Source: NAT127 sp041655035
Lineage (GTDB): Bacteria > Pseudomonadota > Gammaproteobacteria > Pseudomonadales > Porticoccaceae
DNA: 19,170 nt
Direction: 5' to 3'
Assembly: GCA_041655035.1 (NCBI GenBank)
Contig: JBAZCN010000052.1
Span: 1-19,170, forward strand
This document shows, piece by piece, positions 1 through 6,515 of this stretch. Position numbers and translations under genes: made by a program. Each line of letters starts with the position of its first letter. The stretch's first letter is position 1. Under the pieces are notes generated by a model that worked only from the letters and a program-made list of their open reading frames with translations, ran no database searches and was not told the origin of the DNA.

Positions 1-1329
1 CTTTTGACCGAGGGCGAGGGCGCTGAGGGTCAACTGCCGGGCAGCGTCGATGCGATAGGCTTCCCCGGCGATCCGTGCCAGCACCTCTTCGACACCTTCG
101 AAATAGGCGATCGGCATGCCGAACTGCTTGCGGATGCGGGCGTACTCGCCACTGTAGCGGGCACTGAGCTTGGCGCCGGCGGCGCCGAGCGCGGGCAGCG
201 AAATGGCCCGCCCCGCGGCGAGACAATGCATCAACATTTGCCAGCCCTGGCCGAGGCGCTCCTGGCCGCCGATGACCCGCTCCATGGGGACGAAGACATC
301 GTTGCCCCTGGTCGGACCATTCATGAACACGCTGCCCACCGGCAAGTGGCGATTGCCGGTCCAGACCCCCGGTGTGCTGACGGGGACAAGGGCGCAACTG
401 ATGCCGAGTTCGCGTTTATCGCCGATCAGGCCATCGGGATCATAGGTGTTGAAAGCGAGTCCCAGCACCGTGGCCACCGGCGCCAGGGTGATATAGCGCT
501 TGTCCCAGGTGAGACGCAGGCCCAATACCCGCTCGCCCTGCCAGTCGCCGTAGCAAACCACGCCCTTGTCGGGCATGGCCGCGGCATCGGAGCCGGCAGC
601 GGGGCCGGTGAGGGCGAAGCAGGGGATGTCTTCGCCCCGGGCCAGGCGGGGCAGGTAGTGATCGCGCTGGGGCTGGGTGCCGAAGTCGCTGAGCAGTTCT
701 CCCGGGCCGAGGGAGTTGGGCACCATCACGGTGATGGCGGCCGTGAGGTTGCGGCTTGCCAGTTTCATCACCACCGCCGAGTTGGCCAGGGCGCTGAAAT
801 CCCGGCCGCCGTACTGTTTGCCGATGATCAGGCTGAAAAAGCGCTGTTCACGCAAAAAAGCCCAGGCTTCTTCCGGAAGGTCGCCGTCCTGCCGCACCTG
901 CCAGTCGTCGAGCATGCGGCACAGGGTTTCTACCGGGCCGTCGAGAAACTCCTGCTCATCAGGCCGCAGTTGCGGGGTCGGTGTGGTCAGCAGCAGGTTC
1001 CAATCGGGGTCGCCGGAGAACAACTGGCCATCCCACCAGACGGTGCCGGCATCCAGCGCCTCCTGTTCGGTATCCGACATCTTGGGCACCATCCTGCGGA
1101 ACCATGCCAGCGCCGGGTCGCTGACCCAAGGTCGCCGCAACGAGGTCGTCGCCAGCAGACCGAGCCCGGCCGCCACCGCAAGGCCCAACACAATGACGCC
1201 GCCGCCGGCGAGCTGAAACACTGCGATGGCCAGGGTCAGCAGCGCCATTGACACAGCGGCCGCCAGCAGATTGGCGCGCCAGTAGGCGAGGGCGATCAGC
1301 GCGATGATCAACAGAATCGATCCGGTCAT
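1..1329 (-). CDS. fadE: FadE-type acyl-CoA dehydrogenase, N-terminal 443 residues (cut by window edge)
   Basis: Catalyses the first, FAD-dependent dehydrogenation of acyl-CoA in beta-oxidation. The minus-strand frame is open from ATG at 1329 to the window edge without a stop. Two hydrophobic stretches in the first ~55 residues match the membrane-associated N-terminus of FadE. Recognisable FadE blocks follow: MSDTEQEALDAGTVWWDG, LRPDEQEFLDGPVETLCRM, VPNSLGPGELL, IPCFALTGPAAGSDA, LTWDKRYITLAPVATVLG and NGPTRGNDVFVPMERVIGG. E. coli FadE is about 814 residues, so roughly the C-terminal half lies outside. An AGGAGA Shine-Dalgarno precedes the start. The gene lies 56 bp downstream of the phosphatase gene on the same strand and may be cotranscribed with it. 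The identification is firm; the missing C-terminus prevents checking the rest of the active site. Confidence 0.93.
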   Translation of the reverse strand, partial: MTGSILLIIALIALAYWRANLLAAAVSMALLTLAIAVFQLAGGGVIVLGLAVAAGLGLLATTSLRRPWVSDPALAWFRRMVPKMSDTEQEALDAGTVWWDGQLFSGDPDWNLLLTTPTPQLRPDEQEFLDGPVETLCRMLDDWQVRQDGDLPEEAWAFLREQRFFSLIIGKQYGGRDFSALANSAVVMKLASRNLTAAITVMVPNSLGPGELLSDFGTQPQRDHYLPRLARGEDIPCFALTGPAAGSDAAAMPDKGVVCYGDWQGERVLGLRLTWDKRYITLAPVATVLGLAFNTYDPDGLIGDKRELGISCALVPVSTPGVWTGNRHLPVGSVFMNGPTRGNDVFVPMERVIGGQERLGQGWQMLMHCLAAGRAISLPALGAAGAKLSARYSGEYARIRKQFGMPIAYFEGVEEVLARIAGEAYRIDAARQLTLSALALGQK

Positions 1330-1385
1330 TGTGTATCTCCTGCGTCACTTATGGCGGTAGCGGCGGGTGCCGTCGATCGCCGGCA

Positions 1386-1994
1386 TCAAGTATCGAGATG
1401 TTCGGTGCGATTGAAAAAGATCAGCTGTTTCTCCACCAGGTTCAGCTCGGTCACCGCGGTGTTGTGCTTGATGTAGTCGAGCCAGCGGGTCGTGTCGTCG
1501 TGCAGGTAGTGGGCGATGGCGATGCCGAGCGCGGTGCCATGGGATACCAGCACGACATTCTGGTCCGGGTGGCGGTGGATGATCTCATCGATGGCCGCGA
1601 CCATGCGGTTGCGCACCATGCGCTGGGACTCGCCACCGGGAGCCGCGAAATCGGGGTTGCCGTACAGCTCCCCCGTCGCGCCGTGGAGGATTTCGATATC
1701 GTCAAACTTGATGCCCTCCCATTCGCCGAGGGAAAACTCCATCAACCGTTCGTCAAAATTGGGTTCGAGCTGATGGCGCTCGGCGATCGCCAGGGCGGTA
1801 TCGCGCGCCCGTTGCAGGGGGCTCGCATAGATGACATCCGGGGTGGCGATACGATGAAAGTAGTCGCCCAGACGGCGCGCCTGTTCACGGCCGACATCGG
1901 TAAGCACCGTGTCGGTGGTGCCGTGCCAGACCTTGTCGATATTGGCGCGGGTCTGCCCGTGGCGAACCATCAGTAATCTGCCCTTGTGTCCCAT
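1386..1994 (-). CDS. histidine phosphatase family protein (phosphoglycerate mutase-like), 202 aa
   Basis: Member of the histidine phosphatase superfamily, soluble and probably cytoplasmic, as no signal peptide is visible. The phosphate-accepting motif LMVRHGQTRAN puts Arg11-His12 at the N-terminus. SPLQRARDTA carries the second conserved Arg, MEFSLGEWEG the acidic residue, and LVSHGTALG the second catalytic His, so the whole catalytic set is present. The length of 202 residues is typical of the cobC/GpmB-like branch. A TGAGGT Shine-Dalgarno lies 9 nt before the ATG. fadE follows 56 bp downstream on the same strand. The physiological substrate (phosphoglycerate, alpha-ribazole phosphate, a sugar phosphate or other) cannot be told from sequence. 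Confidence 0.9.
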   Translation of the reverse strand: MGHKGRLLMVRHGQTRANIDKVWHGTTDTVLTDVGREQARRLGDYFHRIATPDVIYASPLQRARDTALAIAERHQLEPNFDERLMEFSLGEWEGIKFDDIEILHGATGELYGNPDFAAPGGESQRMVRNRMVAAIDEIIHRHPDQNVVLVSHGTALGIAIAHYLHDDTTRWLDYIKHNTAVTELNLVEKQLIFFNRTEHLDT

Positions 1995-2061
1995 GACAGT
2001 CGTACCTCACTGGTGGTGGGAAAGGGACATTATGACGCATTAGGCGCGGAATGGGGCAGTG

Positions 2062-2096
2062 GCCGTCGCCCGCGGATGCTGGAGCGGCGCGACGGC
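2062..2096. repeat. 8-bp GC-rich inverted repeat
   Basis: GCCGTCGC at 2062-2069 and its exact complement GCGACGGC at 2089-2096 are separated by 19 nt. The repeat lies between the end of the 34-residue membrane protein gene (2122) and the start of the phosphatase gene (1994), all read on the minus strand. No T-run follows in that direction, so this is not a canonical intrinsic terminator. It may be an mRNA stabilising hairpin or chance in GC-rich DNA. Confidence 0.35.
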
Positions 2097-2121
2097 GACA
2101 CAGGGTGAAAGTCGCCCGCTT

Positions 2122-2226
2122 TCAACCCACCGCCAGGGAGACCGCGACCAGAATGGCGATGGTGGCAAAGCCAACGACAAATATCAGGCCGAGGCTTGCC
2201 AGGGTGCGGCGGTCTTCTTTGATCAT
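2122..2226 (-). CDS. 34-residue single-pass membrane small protein
   Basis: A short minus-strand reading frame runs from ATG at 2226 to TGA at 2122-2124. It starts MIKEDRRTLASLG, a charged N-terminus, followed by an uninterrupted hydrophobic segment (about residues 12-33, beginning LGLIFVVGFATIAILV) and ends in Gly. A strong Shine-Dalgarno, GGAGGA, sits 6 nt before the ATG, which is the main reason to believe it is translated. Basic and acidic residues only at the N-terminus suggest a tail-like single-span protein with its N-terminus in the cytoplasm. It lies 66 bp downstream of the AraC-type regulator and upstream of the phosphatase gene, all co-oriented. I recognise no family; small membrane proteins of this kind often modulate a larger membrane partner, but nothing here names one. 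Confidence 0.7.
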   Translation of the reverse strand: MIKEDRRTLASLGLIFVVGFATIAILVAVSLAVG

Positions 2227-2281
2227 GGTCGAGTCCTCCGGTAATGAGTCCAGGACTGTAGACCAAGGCGGCCACGCAACC

Positions 2282-2297
2282 ATTGATGGGTATCAAT
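2282..2297. repeat. 6-bp inverted repeat at the 3' end of the AraC-type gene
   Basis: ATTGAT (2282-2287) and ATCAAT (2292-2297) form a perfect inverted repeat with a 4-nt GGGT centre, overlapping the stop codon of the regulator gene. It could be a small operator or a weak hairpin between the regulator and the small membrane protein gene. No T-run supports a terminator. Confidence 0.3.
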
Positions 2298-3330
2298 CAA
2301 AGGCGACGCTGTCGGACTCCGCACCGGTCCCGTTCTGACGGTGGGCGCGACTGCGAAACTGCCTGGGCGTCAACCCGGTAGCCTTGCGGAAGGCCTGGGC
2401 AAAGGACGACTGGCTTTGAAAGCCGCAGTCGTAGGAGATTTCCTTGATCAGTTGCTCGCCATTGGCCAGCTCCATCTTGGCCTTGTTGATGCGCACCTCG
2501 GTGATGTATTCGGTGATGGTCTTGCCGGTGGTGCGCTTGAACATCCGCGCCAGGTGGCGATTGCTGACGCCGCACTCCTTGGCCAGCCAGGAGGTCTGGG
2601 GGAACTCCCCCTTGGTTTCGTTGATACGGCTTTCGATCATCCGCAGTTGCTGGGGTGTCAGTTTGCCAAACGGCTCCCGGGCGACGATACGGGTCGAGCG
2701 GATGTGGCGGCTCAATTCGACGAGCAGCGAATCGAACAGGGCGTCCACCAGGCGCTCGGAGCCGTGATCCGGGTTCAGCGCTTCCTGGGCAAGACGCAGC
2801 AAGGTGGCGCGAATATTGATGTTGTTGATATTGAAACAGGCGGCCAACTCCAGCGGAGTCCACTGCCAATCCACCAGGGGGGCAAAGACATCCATCTCGA
2901 ACAGGCAACCGACGACCTGTTGCTCCCCCTTGGGGATCCGCATCATCGCCTTGTGCCCGGCCGGGACCAGGGCGCAGTTTCCGGTTGACACCCAGGAATT
3001 TGGCGTCGATCCGCCGAGATATCCAACTTCGGAGCCCGGCGGGCGGGGGTGCAGCGCCAGTTCCAGGTAACACACGTCGGTGTGAAAGAGTGTCGGCTCC
3101 AGCGTTTTTTCCCAATAGTAGCGCCGGACCTCGACCTGGAAACGGGGGCGGCGGATGACCGCGTCGACTTCGCAGCGGGAGGTGGTCCTGGGCCGGCAGC
3201 GGGCAAACTTTTCCGCCGTGGCGATATCCCGCTGAGGGGCCGGCGTTACAGGTGAGATTTCAGCAACGGTATACACTTGGCGTATGACCTCCTGGTTACT
3301 CTTCTTGTCATCGGCGCAGCAGACATGCAC
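2293..3330 (-). CDS. AraC/XylS-family transcriptional regulator
   Basis: DNA-binding regulator with a C-terminal double helix-turn-helix (about residues 235-335). Family hallmarks visible are SWLAKECGVSNRHLARMFKR (first HTH), GKTITEYITEVRINKAKMEL, IKEISYDCGFQSQSSFAQAF (second HTH) and RKATGLTPRQFR. The N-terminal ~220 residues look like a ligand-sensing/cupin-like part but have no motif I can tie to a ligand. Divergent transcription from the luxE/luxC cluster makes it the prime candidate regulator of that cluster. Start choice is uncertain: ATG at 3330 has no Shine-Dalgarno, while an in-frame GTG at 3276 follows AGGAGG by 11 nt and would give 327 residues. A good minus-strand promoter at 3369-3397 fits either start. 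Confidence 0.92.
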   Translation of the reverse strand: MHVCCADDKKSNQEVIRQVYTVAEISPVTPAPQRDIATAEKFARCRPRTTSRCEVDAVIRRPRFQVEVRRYYWEKTLEPTLFHTDVCYLELALHPRPPGSEVGYLGGSTPNSWVSTGNCALVPAGHKAMMRIPKGEQQVVGCLFEMDVFAPLVDWQWTPLELAACFNINNINIRATLLRLAQEALNPDHGSERLVDALFDSLLVELSRHIRSTRIVAREPFGKLTPQQLRMIESRINETKGEFPQTSWLAKECGVSNRHLARMFKRTTGKTITEYITEVRINKAKMELANGEQLIKEISYDCGFQSQSSFAQAFRKATGLTPRQFRSRAHRQNGTGAESDSVAFD

Positions 3331-3368
3331 GTGGTGGTGGCACGCCGCACAGCACCGCCACTGATTTC

Positions 3369-3397
3369 ATGATAAAGCGCCCAAAGTGTTTGGTAAA
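3369..3397 (-). promoter_or_regulatory. predicted sigma70 promoter of the AraC-type regulator gene
   Basis: Read on the minus strand: -35 TTTACC (3397-3392), exactly 17 nt, then -10 TATCAT (3374-3369). These match the consensus hexamers at 4/6 and 5/6 positions. Transcription would begin near 3362, about 32 nt before ATG 3330 and about 86 nt before the alternative GTG 3276. Confidence 0.55.
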
Positions 3398-3484
3398 GGA
3401 CATGATTTCCACCCGATATAACCATTGATTCCATACGTTCAAAGGTTTACACCGATCTGTTCTGTAGAGAGCAAGTCCGCCTCG

Positions 3485-3527
3485 AGACAGTTTATCCTCC
3501 GAGGAACAGATATGCCTGTTGTCTGTC
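3485..3527. promoter_or_regulatory. candidate operator of the luxE/luxC cluster (repeated ACAG/CTGT half-sites)
   Basis: AACAG (3505-3509) and CTGTT (3516-3520) form a perfect inverted repeat with a 6-nt centre. A second pair of half-sites lies outside it, ACAG at 3487-3490 and CTGT at 3523-3526. The array overlaps the suggested -35 element of the first cluster gene, the usual position for a class II AraC-type activator. Assignment to the divergent regulator is inference. Confidence 0.35.
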
Positions 3528-3547
3528 AGGCCGGCAATGCTTAGTCT
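3519..3547 (+). promoter_or_regulatory. weak candidate promoter of the luxE/luxC cluster
   Basis: TTGTCT (3519-3524), 17 nt, TAGTCT (3542-3547). The -35 matches 4/6 and the -10 only 3/6 of the consensus, which would suit an activator-dependent promoter. Transcription would start near 3554, about 30 nt before the preferred start codon. No better hexamer pair was seen in the divergent region. Confidence 0.3.
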
Positions 3548-3583
3548 GGGTGTGACACAGATCACCCTATGCGAGAAATGATA

Positions 3584-4942
3584 ATGAGCGCACTAGACGA
3601 CATCAAAGCCCTGGTCCACGCCGCCGACCCCTACCGCGATGCCCCCGCCAACCTCCGGGAACTGCAGCTCGAGGCCGTGCGTGAACGGTTTGCCGAGAAA
3701 CGCCAGCAATTGAAGATCCTCGATCGCCGCGCCAGCGAAGCGGGCATCACTGAAGTCAGCAGCCTGCAGGATGTGGTGCCGCTGCTGTTCACCCACACCA
3801 ATTACAAAAGCTACCCTGAAACCTTTGTCGACAAGGGCCAGTGGAGCAACATGAACATATGGCTGCAATCCTTGACCAGCAAGCCCGTGACCGGGGTCGA
3901 TATGGACGGCGTCAAGGATGCCGATGACTGGATCGCCCGGCTCACCGATGCCGGCCACCACCTGTTCGCCTCCAGCGGTACGTCGGGCAAGTGCTCGTTC
4001 CTCGACCAGACCGAACAGGATGTCGCCCTCGCCAGCGAAGCCTATGTGAAAGGTTTCCTCGGCCAGTGGGCGCCGCGCAAGCCCAACCGCGAACACCCCA
4101 GTTTCACTTTTTTTCCGGCCACCGGCGTCCATCGCCTGTGTATCCACAATCACCACTTTTTTTCCCAGTACGTCGCTCCCGAGGGCGAAGCCCATTTTAT
4201 TTCCGATGAGCCGCTGCGCGCGACTCCGGGGATTCGCGCCGGGCAGCTGCGCCGGGCACTGGCCGCGGGTACCGCGCTGCCCGAGGAAATCGCCGCCTTC
4301 GAAGCGGAAAACCAGAGAAATGCCGCCCTGGCCGGTGAGCGCTTCAATGCCTTTGTCGACAAGATCGACAGCAAGCGCGACCAGCCGATCGCGCTCGGCG
4401 TGATGTGGCCAGCGGCATTCCAGTTGATGGAGGCGCTCAAGGCCCGCGGTGTGAAGGACGGCGCATTCCATCCGGACAGCATGGTGATGATGGGTGGCGG
4501 TATCAAGGGCGTGGTGCTGCCCGATGACTACCGCGAACAAATCCACCGCTTCTTCGGTCTGAGTCCCCAAAATTACCTGAACAGCTATGCCATGGTCGAG
4601 ATGACCGGCCTCAACCCCTATGTCCATCACCTCGATGCCTATGCCATGCCGCCGTGGATCGTCCCGCTGATTCTCGACAAGTCTGCCGAGAAGCTGCTCA
4701 ATCCGGGCGATGGCCAGGGCGTGGTGGAAGGGCGCATGGCGTTGTTCGACCTGCTCACCGATGCCCGCTGGGGCGGCCTGATTTCCGGCGACAAGGTCAC
4801 CATCGACTTTACCTCGGCCGATGGTTTCAGTGGCCCGCTGGTGCGCTCTATCGCCCGCTACCAGGATCTGGAAGAGGGCGAGGACAAACTGACCTGCGCC
4901 GGCACCATCGATTCCTACGTGCGCGGTGCAATCAATTTGTAA
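3584..4942 (+). CDS. LuxE-like acyl-protein synthetase (copy 1), 452 aa
   Basis: Related to LuxE, which activates a fatty acid with ATP and passes the acyl group to its own Cys and then to LuxC. A nucleotide-binding loop SSGTSGK is at residues 130-136, followed by conserved MMGGGIKG, YREQIHRFFG, YAMVEMTG and WGGLISGDKV blocks shared with the second copy. Cys438 in DKLTCAGT, 15 residues from the C-terminus, corresponds in position to the acylated C-terminal Cys of LuxE (Cys364 in Vibrio harveyi, from memory). At 452 residues it is longer than luminous LuxE (~370-380). It lacks the CxC motif found in copy 2. Three in-frame ATGs (3569, 3578, 3584) are possible; 3584 is preferred because GAGA lies 7 nt before it. 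The LuxC-like gene starts 19 nt after its stop. A PaaK-like CoA ligase role is the alternative. Confidence 0.85.
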   Translation: MSALDDIKALVHAADPYRDAPANLRELQLEAVRERFAEKRQQLKILDRRASEAGITEVSSLQDVVPLLFTHTNYKSYPETFVDKGQWSNMNIWLQSLTSKPVTGVDMDGVKDADDWIARLTDAGHHLFASSGTSGKCSFLDQTEQDVALASEAYVKGFLGQWAPRKPNREHPSFTFFPATGVHRLCIHNHHFFSQYVAPEGEAHFISDEPLRATPGIRAGQLRRALAAGTALPEEIAAFEAENQRNAALAGERFNAFVDKIDSKRDQPIALGVMWPAAFQLMEALKARGVKDGAFHPDSMVMMGGGIKGVVLPDDYREQIHRFFGLSPQNYLNSYAMVEMTGLNPYVHHLDAYAMPPWIVPLILDKSAEKLLNPGDGQGVVEGRMALFDLLTDARWGGLISGDKVTIDFTSADGFSGPLVRSIARYQDLEEGEDKLTCAGTIDSYVRGAINL

Positions 4943-4961
4943 TCCTGTGGAGGATACGACC

Positions 4962-6389
4962 ATGACCAGTACGGCCAAAACTGACAGCCTGTCCAACCGT
5001 CTTGAAGTACCTCATTTCATAAAGGGCGCGGTCCAGCACGGCGCCGAGGTCGAGCAGCGCTCCCGCGCCCAATCCACCCCGGTGTTCACCCCGAAGATCT
5101 CCATGGATGACCTGGTGTGGCGCCGCCATGAGCCGACACCGGCGTTCAATACACCGATCCGCGACATCATCGATTTTCTCGCGGAAGTCGGTGAGCGTCT
5201 CGATTTCGACAGCAACCCCTATCTCCAGGAAGCCGTCGAGAAAATGAGCCATTTCAGTACTCTCGATTCGCGGGTACTGGAAAACAGCTACCGGGACATC
5301 CGCTACATGTTCCGCCGGGAGGGCGTGATCGCCGAGATCGAGCAAACGCTCGGCAGCCTCGAGGTGCTCGACGGCTGGGTCGCCCGCAACCCCTTTCTGC
5401 CCAACAGCCGGGTGCGCGCCGTCCCGCCGCGGATGGTCCATGTGCTGGCCGGCAACGCACCGGTGGTGCCGCCCATCACCATCGTCCGCGGTGCCATCAC
5501 CAAGGGCGTGCATCTGCTTAAGCTGCCATCCAACGACATGTTCACCACCACCGCCATCCTGCGCACCATGGCGGATGTCGATGCCGATCACCCGACGACG
5601 AAGTCGTTCACCGCCGCCTACTGGCGCGGTGGTGATGAGCAACTGGAATCCGCCATCTACCGCTCCCAGTACTTCGACAAGATCGTGGTGTGGGGTGGCG
5701 AGGCCGCGGTGAAGCACGTGGTCAAGTATGTCGGCCCCGGCCTCGAAATGGTGTCCTTCGATCCCAAGGTGTCGGTATCGATGATCGGCAAAGCCGCTTT
5801 CGATTCTCCCGACACCACCCGGGACGTCGCCATGAAAGCGGCTGCCGACGTCATTGGCTGGAACCAGGACGCCTGCTCCGCCTCCCGCTTCCATTATGTC
5901 GAGGGCACCATCGAGCAGGTCGACCAGTATTGCGAGGAACTGGTCAAGGCCATGGGCGTGGACACCCGCTACGGTCCTGGCAAAAGCAGCCTGGTGCCGC
6001 CGGGGGATATCCGCGAACAACTCGATATGCTGCAAAACCTCGAGCCACTCTACCGGGTATTCGGCAAATACGACGGCAACGGTATGGTGATCCGCTCCGA
6101 TGAGGAACGGGTCGACTTCAGTCCCACCGGCAAGCTGGTGAATGTGGTGCGGGTCGACAAGCTCGCCGATGCGGTGAAAAACATCACCGTGGCCACCCAG
6201 ACCGTGGGTATCTACCCGAAGGAGGAACGTATTGCCCTCCGCGACAGCCTGGCCAGCTGCGGCGCCCAGCGCCTGGTCGATCTCGGTGAGGTCAACGGCG
6301 GGGAAGGTTTTGGCGGCTCGCCCCACGACGCCGGCATGCCGGTCAACCGGTTTATGCGCTGGGTGGTGGAGTCCGGCGACCACGGTTGA
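4962..6389 (+). CDS. LuxC-like acyl-CoA/acyl-protein reductase (copy 1), 475 aa
   Basis: Aldehyde-dehydrogenase-related LuxC family. LuxC takes an acyl group onto a Cys and reduces it with NADPH to the aldehyde. Visible features: VHVLAGNAPVVPPITIVRGA and LLKLPSNDMFTT (nucleotide-binding ALDH-like region), AYWRGGDEQLE, VVWGGEAAVKHV, and WNQDACSASRFHYVEG with Cys305 as the candidate acylation Cys (equivalent of V. harveyi LuxC Cys286). The length matches luminous LuxC (~480). ATG 4962 is chosen because GGAGGA lies 7 nt before it; an upstream in-frame ATG at 4926 lies inside the luxE-like gene. The 19-nt gap to that gene implies cotranscription and a working LuxE-LuxC pair. I am sure of the family; the acyl substrate is unknown. 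Confidence 0.9.
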   Translation: MTSTAKTDSLSNRLEVPHFIKGAVQHGAEVEQRSRAQSTPVFTPKISMDDLVWRRHEPTPAFNTPIRDIIDFLAEVGERLDFDSNPYLQEAVEKMSHFSTLDSRVLENSYRDIRYMFRREGVIAEIEQTLGSLEVLDGWVARNPFLPNSRVRAVPPRMVHVLAGNAPVVPPITIVRGAITKGVHLLKLPSNDMFTTTAILRTMADVDADHPTTKSFTAAYWRGGDEQLESAIYRSQYFDKIVVWGGEAAVKHVVKYVGPGLEMVSFDPKVSVSMIGKAAFDSPDTTRDVAMKAAADVIGWNQDACSASRFHYVEGTIEQVDQYCEELVKAMGVDTRYGPGKSSLVPPGDIREQLDMLQNLEPLYRVFGKYDGNGMVIRSDEERVDFSPTGKLVNVVRVDKLADAVKNITVATQTVGIYPKEERIALRDSLASCGAQRLVDLGEVNGGEGFGGSPHDAGMPVNRFMRWVVESGDHG

Positions 6390-6431
6390 CCGGCAACGCG
6401 CCCGCCGGCTCCCTGCTGCACAGCCTCTACC

Positions 6432-6473
6432 GCCACGTTGGCCCGCCGGATACCCGCGCCGGGCCAACGTGGC
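6432..6473. repeat. perfect 14-bp inverted repeat between luxC-like 1 and the MFS gene
   Basis: GCCACGTTGGCCCG (6432-6445) and its exact complement (6460-6473) flank a 14-nt loop. The RNA hairpin would be very stable (10 of 14 pairs G-C), but no T-run follows, so it is not a standard intrinsic terminator. It sits in the 126-bp gap after the first luxE/luxC pair. Possible roles are a processing or stabilising hairpin that sets relative expression within the cluster, or a dimeric-regulator binding site. Confidence 0.65.
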
Positions 6474-6484
6474 CATCACGGTTA

Positions 6485-6511
6485 AAAGGGTACAACGATA
6501 AAGGGTATAAC
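6485..6511 (+). repeat. tandem 12-nt direct repeat over the MFS ribosome binding site
   Basis: AAAGGGTACAAC (6485-6496) and AAAGGGTATAAC (6500-6511) match at 11 of 12 positions, with a 3-nt gap (15-nt period). Each copy carries an AAGGG Shine-Dalgarno-like core; the second lies 10 nt before ATG 6516. Confidence 0.6.
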
Positions 6512-6515
6512 TATA

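Noticed and set aside
4..1251. Long plus-strand open frame (415 codons)
   Set aside because: It is antisense to fadE, whose minus-strand translation matches FadE blocks throughout. The plus-strand frame is a low-complexity Gly/Ala/His-rich product of GC bias.
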